Below, piece after piece: positions 1 to 7,178 of a DNA stretch of 18,128 nt. Below the pieces are notes generated by a model. That model saw only the letters and a program-made list of their open reading frames with translations, did not search any database and was not told where the DNA came from. Every line of letters begins with the position of its first letter. Position 1 is the first letter of the stretch. The stretch comes from RPQJ01 sp031404015 (GTDB taxonomy: Bacteria > Pseudomonadota > Gammaproteobacteria > Steroidobacterales > Steroidobacteraceae): NCBI GenBank assembly GCA_031404015.1, contig JANNGT010000218.1:1-18128 (forward strand), in the 5' to 3' direction. The position numbers and the translations under genes were made by a program.

Positions 1-262
1 GGTGGCTTCAACGGCATCTTCGGTTTCCCCGTCAATGACGGCGGTGTCAGTTCACTGATCGTTTCACGAGCGCCGGCAAACAAGCCTCCGGCGATCACGC
101 CTTCGACCTCGCCTGCGCCGAACTCGGCATCGAGCACAGGCTCGCCCCACCCCGGCATCCGCAGACCAATGGCATGGTCGAACGCTTTAACGGACGAATC
201 AGCGGGCTCGTCGCGCAAACGCGGTTCTCCTCAGCCGCCGAGTTGGAGACGACCCTGAATGA
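1..262 (+). pseudogene. IS481-family transposase fragment, truncated and degenerate
   Basis: From about base 48 to 260, frame 3 encodes the C-terminal half of an IS481/IS3-type DDE integrase core. Visible are FTDRFTSAG, then CAELGIEHRL, then HPQTNGMVERFNGRI, which carries the catalytic Glu (in MVERFNG) and the usual residues around it. Upstream, frame 3 has an in-frame TGA at 36-38, and the expected TDNG-type Asp motif appears only as VNDGG in frame 1, so a frame change lies near 35-47. The reading stops resembling a transposase after ETTLN (base 260), where a YNHHxPQ-type C-terminus would be expected; the sequence then becomes antisense thyA. No terminal inverted repeat or target duplication is seen at the junction. 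It is a non-functional remnant. The first 45 bases are not clearly assignable. Confidence 0.8.
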
Positions 263-263
263 C

Positions 264-894
264 GTACAAGTGGGTGTCGCCGCCGGTCCACACGAACTCG
301 CCCACGTCCAGGCCGCACTGCTGCGCGAACAGGTGAGTGAGCAAAGCATAGGAGGCGATGTTGAACGGCACGCCCAGGAACACGTCGGCACTGCGCTGGT
401 ACAACTGGCACGACAGCTTGCCGCCCGCCCGCGACGTAGAACTGGAACAGTGCGTGGCAGGGAGTGAGCGCCATGCGGTGCAGTTCGCCCACGTTCCATG
501 CGTTGACGATGATGCGGCGCGAATCCGGATCACTGCGCAGCAGGTCGAGCGCGTTGGCGATCTGATCAATCTCGTGGCCGTCTGCAGTGCGCCACTTGCG
601 CCATTGCGCGCCATACACCGGGCCGAGTTCGCCGTTGGCGTCGGCCCATTCATCCCAGATCTTCACGCCCTGTTCGCGCAGGTAGCGCACGTTGGTGTCG
701 CCGCTCAGGAACCAGAGCAGCTCGTGCACGATCGACTTGAGGTGCAGCTGCTTGGTCGTCACCAGTGGAAAGCCGGCCGCGAGGTCGAAACGCATCTGCC
801 AGCCGAACACCGATCGCGTGCCAGTGCCGGTGCGGTCGCCCTTTTCCGCGCCGTGCTCGAGGATGTGCTGCAGCAGCGCGTGGTAGGGCCGCAT
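264..894 (-). pseudogene. thyA: thymidylate synthase, frameshifted and 3'-truncated
   Basis: ThyA methylates dUMP to dTMP using methylenetetrahydrofolate. Residues 1-156 match the E. coli enzyme closely: DRTGTGT near 20, IHELLWFL-type helix near 55-63, and the nucleophile Cys146 in MALTPCHALFQF. At 422-432 the tract has one GGGC unit too many compared with the expected VAGGKLSCQLYQRS, which shifts the frame. The correct reading resumes in the next frame (QLYQRSADVFLGVPFNIASY) and ends at GGDTHLY at base 264, the last recognisable residue. About 55 C-terminal residues are missing, replaced by the antisense of the transposase remnant. Start ATG at 894 lies 3 bp after the lgt stop, suggesting lgt-thyA co-transcription. 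As written, no functional enzyme can be made; either true decay (which would require ThyX or thymidine uptake) or sequence error plus a chimeric end. Confidence 0.9.
422..432. repeat. CGCC/GGGC short tandem repeat at the thyA frameshift
   Basis: The minus strand reads GCGGGCGGGCGGCAAG where the ThyA alignment expects GCGGGCGGCAAG. Removing one 4-base unit restores the frame exactly (VAGGKLSC). This is a typical slippage or GC-homopolymer sequencing-error site. Confidence 0.7.
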
Positions 895-897
895 CGC

Positions 898-1695
898 TCA
901 GCGCCGCTGGAAATTGCCCGAGGGCTGTTGCCGGCTGTACGCGTAATACAGCATCGCAAGGCCTGCGACGATCATCGGCAGCGACAGCAGCTGGCCCATC
1001 GTCACCCAATCGAGGAGCAGGTAGCCGCGGTTGGCGTCGGGGACGCGCACGAACTCGACCAGGAAGCGGAAAACGCCGTAGCACAGCAGGAACAGGCCCG
1101 CAGGCGCCCAACGCGGCCGCGGCCTGGCCGTGAACCACCAGAGGATCAGGAACAACGCCAGGCCTTCGAGCGCAGCCTCGTACAACTGCGACGCATGCAG
1201 CGGCACACCGTCGACGATCACGGCCCAGGGCACGTCCGTCGGCTTGCCCCAGAGCTCACCGTTGATGAAGTTGCCGATGCGGCCCGCGCCAAAGCCGATG
1301 GCGGGCAGGGGTGCCGCGAAGTCGAACACGTCGACCAGCAACTTCTTGCGGGTACGCGCAAAAAACGCGAGCGCCAGCAATACTCCGATCAGGCCGCCGT
1401 GGAAAGACATGCCGCCTTCCCAGATCCTGAACACGCTCAAAGGCTCGCTCAGGATGCGTTCGGTGCCGTAGAACAGCATCCAGCCGAGGCGTCCGCCCAG
1501 GATGATGCCGATCGCACAGAAAAAAATCATGTCGTCGATGTCGAGTGGTTTCCACGTGGAATCCGGGCGCGAGGCGCGCCGGCGACCCAGCCACCAGGCC
1601 GACAGGAAGCCCACCAGGTACATGAGTCCGTACCAGCGGACGTGCAGTGGCCCGAGCGACAGCGCGATGGGGTCGGGATGCGGGAAGACGAACAT
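898..1695 (-). CDS. lgt: prolipoprotein diacylglyceryl transferase Lgt
   Basis: Inner-membrane enzyme that moves diacylglycerol from phosphatidylglycerol onto the lipobox Cys of prolipoproteins, the first step of lipoprotein maturation. The 265-residue length is usual for the family. Seen: RWYGLMYLVGF near 20-30, GGMSFHGG at 94-101 (conserved His99), and the Lgt signature GRIGNFINGELWG at 138-150, followed by HASQLYEAALEG. Several hydrophobic segments fit seven membrane spans. The frame is open upstream to 1812, but the ATG at 1695 was chosen because the MFVFPHPDPIAL N-terminus aligns with known Lgt proteins and the longer form would overlap rlmI. It starts 10 bp after the rlmI stop and ends 3 bp before thyA, so rlmI-lgt-thyA is probably one transcript; lgt-thyA linkage is also known in E. 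coli. Confidence 0.95.
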   Translation of the reverse strand: MFVFPHPDPIALSLGPLHVRWYGLMYLVGFLSAWWLGRRRASRPDSTWKPLDIDDMIFFCAIGIILGGRLGWMLFYGTERILSEPLSVFRIWEGGMSFHGGLIGVLLALAFFARTRKKLLVDVFDFAAPLPAIGFGAGRIGNFINGELWGKPTDVPWAVIVDGVPLHASQLYEAALEGLALFLILWWFTARPRPRWAPAGLFLLCYGVFRFLVEFVRVPDANRGYLLLDWVTMGQLLSLPMIVAGLAMLYYAYSRQQPSGNFQRR

Positions 1696-1705
1696 CGGGT
1701 TGATC

Positions 1706-2932
1706 TTACTGCACGATGCGGCAGAACAGCGACTTGAGGTAGCGCGTCTCCGGGATCGCAGGGTGGATGGGGTGATCCGGTGAATGCCCGCCGACTTCGA
1801 CGATCTGCGCAAAGCGATCGACGTGCCTCGCGGCCTGCTGGATGGTGACGATCAGGTCGTCCTGGGCGAGGTGGTGCGAACACGAGCAGGACACCAGGAA
1901 GCCGTCCGCCGCGAGCACCTGCATCGCCAGCTGGTTCAACTTGCGATAGGCCGCCTGGCCTTTGGGGATGTCCTTGCGTCGCTTGATGAACGCGGGCGGA
2001 TCGATGATGACGACGTCGAATTTCTCGCCCGCCGCACGCAATGCCGCGAGTGCGTCGAACGCGTCCGCGCGCTCGGTGCGCACGTTGGTGAGGCCGTTGG
2101 CCGCTGCAGACCGCTCGAGCAGCGCCAGGGCGGGCGCCGAAGAGTCGACGCAGAGCACTTCCGTTGCCCCGGCGGCAGCGGCCGCAAGCCCCCACGCCCC
2201 CAGGTAGCTGAACACGTCGAGCACCCGCGCGCCGTGCACGTACTTGAGCAGCGTGCGTCGATTGCCGGCCTGGTCGTAGAACCAGCCCGTCTTCTGCCCC
2301 TGGCCCGTCGGCACGAAAAAGCGGACACCGTTTTCCTCGACGATCGTCTCCTCGATGTCCGGGCCCCTCGCCGTCTCCACATAGCTGGGCAAGCCCTCGA
2401 GCTCGCGTGCGCCGGAATCGTTTTTCCAGATGAATGCCCTCGGCGCGAGCACCTTGTCGACCGCTTCGACCACGGCCGTCTTCATTGCCTCCATGCCGGC
2501 GGTGCCGATCTGGCCCACCACCACGTCGCCGAATCGATCGAGCACGAGCCCCGGCAGGCCGTCGGATTCGCCGTACACGAGCCGGTAAAATGGCTGGCTA
2601 TACAGCTTCTGCCGCAGCGCCAGCGCCACGCGCAGGCGGTGCACCACGAGCGACTTGCCCGGCGCGAAGCTCGGATCCCGACCCAGCAGCCGCGCGCAGA
2701 TCAGCGCGTGCGGATTGACGTAGGCAAACCCGAGGAAACGATCGTTGCTGGCGACGACGCGGCAGAGCGCGCCGGTCTCGAACGCCGTAAGTGGCGTGCG
2801 CACCGTGTCCACTTCATTGGAAAAAATCCAGAGGTGGCCGCCGGTAATGCGGCGGTCCTCGCGCGGCTTGAGCCGCAATTCGGGCAGCACTTCGGCACTG
2901 GAGTCTGCGCTGGCCGGGATCGTCGTGGACAT
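1706..2932 (-). CDS. rlmI: RlmI-type 23S rRNA (cytosine-C5) methyltransferase
   Basis: Class I SAM-dependent RNA methyltransferase, 408 residues (E. coli RlmI, which makes m5C1962 in 23S rRNA, is 396). An N-terminal PUA-like RNA-binding domain covers roughly 15-95 (RRITGGHLWIFSNEV, typical for the family). The central region carries GESDGLPGLVLDRFGD near 121-136. The Rossmann methyltransferase domain has motif I VLDVFSYLG at 238-246, an acidic SAM-ribose residue in CVDSS near 271-275, motif IV DPPAF at 311-315, and SCSCSH at 348-353 containing the Cys expected for C5 chemistry. ATG at 2932 is a clean start. The gene is first of the rlmI-lgt-thyA set and is divergent from the DUF255 gene. Exact target base is inferred; RlmK/L-like specificity is the alternative. 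Confidence 0.9.
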   Translation of the reverse strand: MSTTIPASADSSAEVLPELRLKPREDRRITGGHLWIFSNEVDTVRTPLTAFETGALCRVVASNDRFLGFAYVNPHALICARLLGRDPSFAPGKSLVVHRLRVALALRQKLYSQPFYRLVYGESDGLPGLVLDRFGDVVVGQIGTAGMEAMKTAVVEAVDKVLAPRAFIWKNDSGARELEGLPSYVETARGPDIEETIVEENGVRFFVPTGQGQKTGWFYDQAGNRRTLLKYVHGARVLDVFSYLGAWGLAAAAAGATEVLCVDSSAPALALLERSAAANGLTNVRTERADAFDALAALRAAGEKFDVVIIDPPAFIKRRKDIPKGQAAYRKLNQLAMQVLAADGFLVSCSCSHHLAQDDLIVTIQQAARHVDRFAQIVEVGGHSPDHPIHPAIPETRYLKSLFCRIVQ

Positions 2933-3010
2933 GCTCGTTTCCGCCGACGAGCGGCAGCCTTCCGTTATAGTTCATGCATTCTAGCCGACCGAACCCGCTC
3001 AGGTTCCCCC
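2933..3010. promoter_or_regulatory. divergent intergenic region with a bidirectional -10-like box
   Basis: The 78-bp spacer separates rlmI (minus) from the DUF255 gene (plus). It is the least GC-rich stretch nearby and holds TTATAGT at 2965-2971, readable as TATAGT on plus and CTATAA on minus, both acceptable sigma70 -10 boxes. No convincing -35 hexamer was found for either direction (minus TTCGGT at 2988-2993 is weak). An AGG at 3001-3003 may serve as a poor ribosome binding site for the plus gene. Confidence 0.35.
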
Positions 3011-5101
3011 ATGACGTCGTCCAAGCCCAGCGGTCGCCAGAACGCCCTGGCCGCCGAGACCAGCCCGTACCTGCGCCAGCACGCGACGAACCCCGTCGAC
3101 TGGCACGCGTGGGGCCCGGATGCACTTGAGCTCGCACGCAAGCTCGACAAGCCGATCCTGCTTTCGGTCGGTTATTCCGCATGCCACTGGTGTCACGTCA
3201 TGGCGCACGAATCGTTCGAAGACCCCGCGACCGCAGCGGTCATGAATGAGCACTTCGTCAACATCAAGGTCGATCGCGAGGAGCGTCCCGATCTGGACCG
3301 CATCTACCAGACCGCGCACCAGGTCATGAACCAGGCGGGCGGCGGCTGGCCGCTCACCGTGTTCCTGGCACCCGATTCGCATCGACCGTTCTTCTCGGGC
3401 ACGTACTTTCCGCCAGCACAGCGCCATGGCATGCCCGGCTTCCGCACCGTGCTGGAGAAAGTGGCGGAGTTTTACCACACGCGACGCAGCGACCTGGCCG
3501 AGTTCGGCGACAAACTGGTCGACGCGCTCGGCCAACTGCAGCCTCCGCCCGGCGCGGTCGACGGCGAGCTGTCGCTGGAACCGTTACTGGCGGCACGGGC
3601 CACGTTGCAGCGTGAGTTCGACGGCAGCTTCGGCGGCTTCGGCGAGGCGCCGAAGTTTCCGCGCCCTGCCAACCTCGAGCTGCTGCTGCGCACCTGGCGC
3701 GCATCCGCGGAGAGCGAAGAACCCGACCTGCAGGCACTGTACATGTCGACTCTCACGCTGACGCGCATGGGCGAAGGCGGGCTGTTCGACCAGCTCGGCG
3801 GCGGGTTCTACCGCTACTCCGTCGATCCGTACTGGATGATTCCGCACTTCGAGAAGATGCTGTACGACAACGCGCAGCTGCTCGGCGTGTACGCGCAGGC
3901 TGCGGTCGCTACGGGCGATCCCCTGTTTCGCCGCATCGCGGCCGAGACGGCCGACTGGATGTTGCGCGAGATGCGTGCCGAAGGCGGCGGGTTTTACTCG
4001 GCGCTCGATGCGGACTCGGAAGGACACGAGGGCAAGTTCTACGTCTGGACGGCGGACGCCGTGCGCGAGCTGCTCGAGCCCGAGCAGTACGACGTCTTCG
4101 CCAGGCGCTACGGCCTGGACCGCGACGCGAACTTCGAAGGCGCCTGGCATCTGCACACGTTCAAGTCGCTCGCCGACATCGCGACAGAACTCGGCCTGGA
4201 CGAAGCCGCGGTCGAAGCGCACATCGATGCTGCGCGGGCGCTGCTGTTGAACGCTCGCCGTGAGCGCGTGCGCCCCGGGCGCGACGACAAGATCCTGACT
4301 GCATGGAACGGGCTCACGATCGGCGGACTGGCGCGTGCCAGTCGTGCGCTCGCACGCGACGATCTCTGCGATGCGGCGGTGCAGTCGATGCACTTCCTGC
4401 ACAAACACTGCTGGCGCGACGGTCGACTGCTCGCGGTGCACACCGACGGCCAGTCGCGCTTCCCTGCCTACCTCGACGATTACGCAATGCTGGCGTGGGG
4501 CTTGCTCGAGATCCTCGAGGCACGCTGGGACAGCACGGCGCTGCAGTGGGCCGTCGAACTGGTCGAAGTGATGCTGGAGCATTTCGCCGACGACGCGGCG
4601 GGCGGTTGCTTTTTCACGGCGGACGATCACGAGTCGCTGATCCTGCGGCCGAAGACGTTTGCCGACGATGCGACCCCCGCCGGCAACGGCGTCGCTGCGC
4701 GCGTGTTGATTCGGCTGGGTTACCTGCTCGGCGAAACGCGTTATCTGGAGGCGGCCGCCGCGACGCTGCGCGCGGCCAACGCTGCCGTCGAGCGCTACCC
4801 GCACGGCCATGGCACGCTGCTGCTGGCCCTCGACGAACTCGCCGCGCCGCCGGCCATCCTCGTGCTGCGCGGACCGGCTGACGAACTCGACGTGTGGTGC
4901 AGTGAGATCGACAAGCTGTACGACCCGCGACGCATGATTGTCGGCGTGCCGGCAGATGCGACAACACTGCCGCCGGCGCTCGCGAGCAAGCGACCGCTCG
5001 GCAGCACCGTCGCTTATGTTTGCCGCGGCATGACGTGCTCGCCGCCAGTCCCGACGCTCGCACAGCTGGTGCGTGAAATCAGGCCGCACCCCACCGCCTG
5101 A
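3011..5101 (+). CDS. thioredoxin-fold DUF255 protein (SSP411/YyaL family)
   Basis: The protein is 696 residues, normal for the SSP411/YyaL family. An N-terminal thioredoxin-like DUF255 domain (about 10-170) carries CHWCH at 58-62 in place of CxxC, VDREERPDLDRIY, and GGWPLTVFLAPD followed by GTYFPP. The remainder resembles an (alpha/alpha)6-barrel, with the family motifs HFEKMLYDNAQL, DADSEGHEGKFYVWT and WNGLTIGGLARASRAL. Biochemical function is not established for the family; a redox or sugar-epimerase-like activity is speculative. No signal peptide is seen, so it is probably cytosolic. The frame is open far upstream, across all of antisense rlmI; ATG 3011 was chosen because ALAAETSPYLRQHATNPVDW is the usual N-terminus. 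It is the only plus-strand gene of the window and converges on the M23 gene with a 39-bp gap showing no clear terminator hairpin. Confidence 0.92.
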   Translation: MTSSKPSGRQNALAAETSPYLRQHATNPVDWHAWGPDALELARKLDKPILLSVGYSACHWCHVMAHESFEDPATAAVMNEHFVNIKVDREERPDLDRIYQTAHQVMNQAGGGWPLTVFLAPDSHRPFFSGTYFPPAQRHGMPGFRTVLEKVAEFYHTRRSDLAEFGDKLVDALGQLQPPPGAVDGELSLEPLLAARATLQREFDGSFGGFGEAPKFPRPANLELLLRTWRASAESEEPDLQALYMSTLTLTRMGEGGLFDQLGGGFYRYSVDPYWMIPHFEKMLYDNAQLLGVYAQAAVATGDPLFRRIAAETADWMLREMRAEGGGFYSALDADSEGHEGKFYVWTADAVRELLEPEQYDVFARRYGLDRDANFEGAWHLHTFKSLADIATELGLDEAAVEAHIDAARALLLNARRERVRPGRDDKILTAWNGLTIGGLARASRALARDDLCDAAVQSMHFLHKHCWRDGRLLAVHTDGQSRFPAYLDDYAMLAWGLLEILEARWDSTALQWAVELVEVMLEHFADDAAGGCFFTADDHESLILRPKTFADDATPAGNGVAARVLIRLGYLLGETRYLEAAAATLRAANAAVERYPHGHGTLLLALDELAAPPAILVLRGPADELDVWCSEIDKLYDPRRMIVGVPADATTLPPALASKRPLGSTVAYVCRGMTCSPPVPTLAQLVREIRPHPTA

Positions 5102-5140
5102 ATCCAGCCCCCACGGGAGCAGCGTCGCCGACAGTTCGAC

Positions 5141-6079
5141 TCAGTACGCCACGAGGTCCTGGCCGCTTTTAGCGGGCACGGCCGACGCACCGGGTCCCGC
5201 GAACAGCACCGGCACCGACTCGCTGCGCAGGCCCGCGTTGCGCAGTACGACAAAATGCAGGTGCGGACCACTGGAGAACCCGGTATTGCCCGAGTTGGCA
5301 AGATACTCGCCGCGTGCAATGTGCTGTCCGGGGCGCACGCGCACGGTGTCGAGTTGCAGGTGGGCGTAGATCGCATTGGTGCCGTCGTCGTGCAGCACCT
5401 GCACGAAGTTGGCGTCCTCCATGTTCTGCGTCGCGAGGCCGCTGCGGAAGTGCCGGGCAGCCACGTCGATCACGATGCCCGCGCGGGCAGCGTGCACGGC
5501 GGTGCCGACAGGCATTGCGATGTCGATCGCATCGCGGCTCGCTGCATCGCGATGCGTGATGACGACGGGCGGCGCCTGGGTGACTGTGAAGCGTTGCGCC
5601 AGCGCGAAAGGCGCGCGATATGGCTCGGGTGGCTGGTGCTGCGCGCCCGGGATCCCGACGACGTAACCGTATTCGTAGCGGACGCTGGAGGGGCCGTCCG
5701 TCGCGGCGACGTCGAGCAGCACCTGTTCCGAGCGAGGCTGCACCGTGCCACGCGCCTGCTTCTCACCGGCCGCCGTCTGTGCGCGCACGGCAAACTCAAC
5801 CGGGCAGGCGCAATCGTTGACGGCCACGAGCGCGACGCCCTGCTCCGTCGAGCGCGGCGTGACCATCATTTTCGGCGATGCGACTGCCGTGCCACCAAGC
5901 CTGACGTCCTGCGACGCCTGGCCGGCCGGCGGTGGTCGGTCCGCGTAAACCCACTGGCCTTGTGCATCCTTGTAACGATAGGCCGCGGCATGTGCGCTAA
6001 CCCACGCGCAGGCCGCGCAGACCGCGAGCCACGCCATTGCCTGGATGCATCGAGGGCTGCGGGGGCCTTCCAGGTACAT
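5141..6079 (-). CDS. secreted M23 (LytM-type) metallopeptidase with DUF4124 domain
   Basis: The protein has 312 residues. A signal peptide covers about 1-32 (hydrophobic MAWLAVCAACAWVSAHAAA), so it acts in the periplasm. A DUF4124 segment follows (YRYKDAQGQWVYADRPP), then a linker domain, then the M23 peptidase at about 165-285. Putative zinc ligands and catalytic residues are visible: His176, Asp186 in AIDIAMPVGT, His240 in AIYAHLQ, and His273/His275 in GPHLHF. Predicted role is peptidoglycan cross-link cleavage or activation of amidases. The active-site set looks intact, unlike EnvC-type degenerate LytM factors. ATG 6079 lies 3 bp after the HIT stop; an internal Met15 would give a shorter, cleaner signal peptide and is a credible alternative. 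Last gene of the 12-gene minus run. Confidence 0.88.
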   Translation of the reverse strand: MYLEGPRSPRCIQAMAWLAVCAACAWVSAHAAAYRYKDAQGQWVYADRPPPAGQASQDVRLGGTAVASPKMMVTPRSTEQGVALVAVNDCACPVEFAVRAQTAAGEKQARGTVQPRSEQVLLDVAATDGPSSVRYEYGYVVGIPGAQHQPPEPYRAPFALAQRFTVTQAPPVVITHRDAASRDAIDIAMPVGTAVHAARAGIVIDVAARHFRSGLATQNMEDANFVQVLHDDGTNAIYAHLQLDTVRVRPGQHIARGEYLANSGNTGFSSGPHLHFVVLRNAGLRSESVPVLFAGPGASAVPAKSGQDLVAY

Positions 6080-6082
6080 GCT

Positions 6083-6547
6083 CTACGGGATGCGTTCCAG
6101 CCGCGCGCGGATCGCGAGCAGCAGATCACCATCGGCTTCAGGGTCGAACCGCGGCGCCGCGTTCCAGTCGTAGGCCCACGGCGGGGCCTTGATGAGTTCG
6201 GCGGGCTCGTCCTCATAGCGCGGGATCACGTGCGCATGCAGGGCGGGCTCGACGTTGCCGAACATCGCGTAGTTGATGCGTACCGCATCGGTGATGTCCT
6301 GCACAGCCTGTCCGATGCGTGCCATGTCAGCCAGGAACTGCTGCTGGCCCGCGGGATCCAGTGCGTTGAGGTGCGGGACCACCGGGTCCGGCAGCAGCAT
6401 GCAGTAACCCGGCAGTACCTGCGGATCCCCCAGCACCGCCCAGCCGGAGCGCATCCTGGCGATCACCGTAGGATCGGTGCCGGCACGGCAGGCCGCCACG
6501 CGCTGGTGGATGGCTGTTGCTTGCGTCTCGGGTGGAGTTGCGGACAT
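6083..6547 (-). CDS. HIT-domain protein (histidine triad family)
   Basis: A 154-residue HIT-superfamily protein, probably a nucleotide hydrolase or transferase acting on a nucleoside phosphoester. The core is FGNVEPALHAHVIPRY at 96-111: His104 and His106 are the second and third triad positions, while the first is Ala102, so the motif is AxHxH rather than HxHxH. The downstream PPWAYDWN segment recurs in this subgroup by memory. The frame is open to 6802, but ATG 6547 was chosen because a strong GGAGG sits just upstream and the longer form would lie inside the HAD gene. It begins 19 bp after the HAD stop and ends 3 bp before the peptidase. Substrate unknown. Confidence 0.85.
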   Translation of the reverse strand: MSATPPETQATAIHQRVAACRAGTDPTVIARMRSGWAVLGDPQVLPGYCMLLPDPVVPHLNALDPAGQQQFLADMARIGQAVQDITDAVRINYAMFGNVEPALHAHVIPRYEDEPAELIKAPPWAYDWNAAPRFDPEADGDLLLAIRARLERIP

Positions 6548-6552
6548 GGTCA

Positions 6553-6557
6553 CCTCC
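6553..6557 (-). promoter_or_regulatory. ribosome binding site of the HIT gene
   Basis: GGAGG on the minus strand, 5 nt before ATG 6547; this decides the start against the longer open frame. Confidence 0.75.
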
Positions 6558-6566
6558 GGAACAACG

Positions 6567-7178
6567 TCAGGCAAAAGGCGGCGGCAACCGCACGCCGAGC
6601 GCGCGCAACTGCGTGCGCGAAAGAGCCGCGTCCGTGTGCTGGATCGCGTGCCATCCGCAACTGCGCGCGGCTGCCACATTCTGCGGCAGGTCGTCGAGAA
6701 ACACGGTGGCTGCCGGGTCCAGGTCGAACATGAGTTCGGCCTTGCGATAAATGTCGGTGTGCGGCTTGATCGCCCCGACGCGAAACGAGGCGCAGGCCCC
6801 ATGCACCAGCGTGTCGAGTCCGTACAGCGCGTCGAGGTGCGCCCAGTGCAGGTCGCCGATGTTGGACAACAGGTAAACCCGGTAATCCGCCATGAGGCCC
6901 GACGCCAGCGTGAACATCTCTTCCCAGCGCTCGAACATCGAGACCCACTGCGTGCGCAGCTCGGCCGGATCGAGTGGCTGCGGCGCCATGGCAGCGACTC
7001 GCTGCAGCAGCACCTCGCCGCCTACTTCGCCGCGCTCGTGCGCCTCGAGGTCCACCTGGCTCAGCCAGCGCGGCAGGTCGGTCATGTCGATGCCGGATTG
7101 CCCCAGGTACCGAATGAACGGCTGGTAATGCAGCTTGACCAGCACGTTGCCGACGTCGAACACCACGTTGCGGATCAT
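6567..7178 (-). CDS. HAD-superfamily phosphatase, YihX-like
   Basis: 203 residues, length typical for HAD subfamily IA. Motif I is FDVGNVLV with nucleophile Asp8 and Gly at position 10 where most phosphatases have the second Asp; the same DxG occurs in E. coli YihX (alpha-D-glucose-1-phosphatase). Motif II is LLSNIGD (Ser105-Asn106), motif III is Lys138 in GAIKPHTDIY, and motif IV is FLDDLPQN (Asp162, Asp163). An alpha-helical cap lies between about 15 and 85 (HERGEVGGEVLLQR, as in YihX). Predicted cytosolic phosphomonoesterase; the substrate is not determined, a sugar phosphate being the best guess. The start overlaps the transporter stop by 4 bp (ATGA), with GAGGAG 5 nt upstream, so translation is likely coupled. 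Confidence 0.88.
   Translation of the reverse strand: MIRNVVFDVGNVLVKLHYQPFIRYLGQSGIDMTDLPRWLSQVDLEAHERGEVGGEVLLQRVAAMAPQPLDPAELRTQWVSMFERWEEMFTLASGLMADYRVYLLSNIGDLHWAHLDALYGLDTLVHGACASFRVGAIKPHTDIYRKAELMFDLDPAATVFLDDLPQNVAAARSCGWHAIQHTDAALSRTQLRALGVRLPPPFA

Noticed and set aside
358..1737. 459-codon plus-strand frame antisense to thyA and lgt
   Set aside because: No domain seen; Lgt and ThyA on the minus strand explain the region.
898..1812. Longer lgt start at 1812
   Set aside because: The extra 39 residues are antisense-like and overlap rlmI by more than 100 bp; Lgt homology begins at the ATG at 1695.
1784..3010. Plus-strand frame open across all of antisense rlmI, continuous with the DUF255 gene
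   Set aside because: It is complementary to a well-conserved methyltransferase, and homology to DUF255 proteins begins only at ATG 3011; long antisense frames are common at this GC content.
3584..5089. 501-codon minus-strand frame inside the DUF255 gene
   Set aside because: Shadow of a conserved plus-strand gene; no motif recognised.
5102..5140. Bidirectional terminator between the convergent DUF255 and M23 genes
   Set aside because: No GC stem followed by a T-run is visible on either strand in the 39-bp gap.
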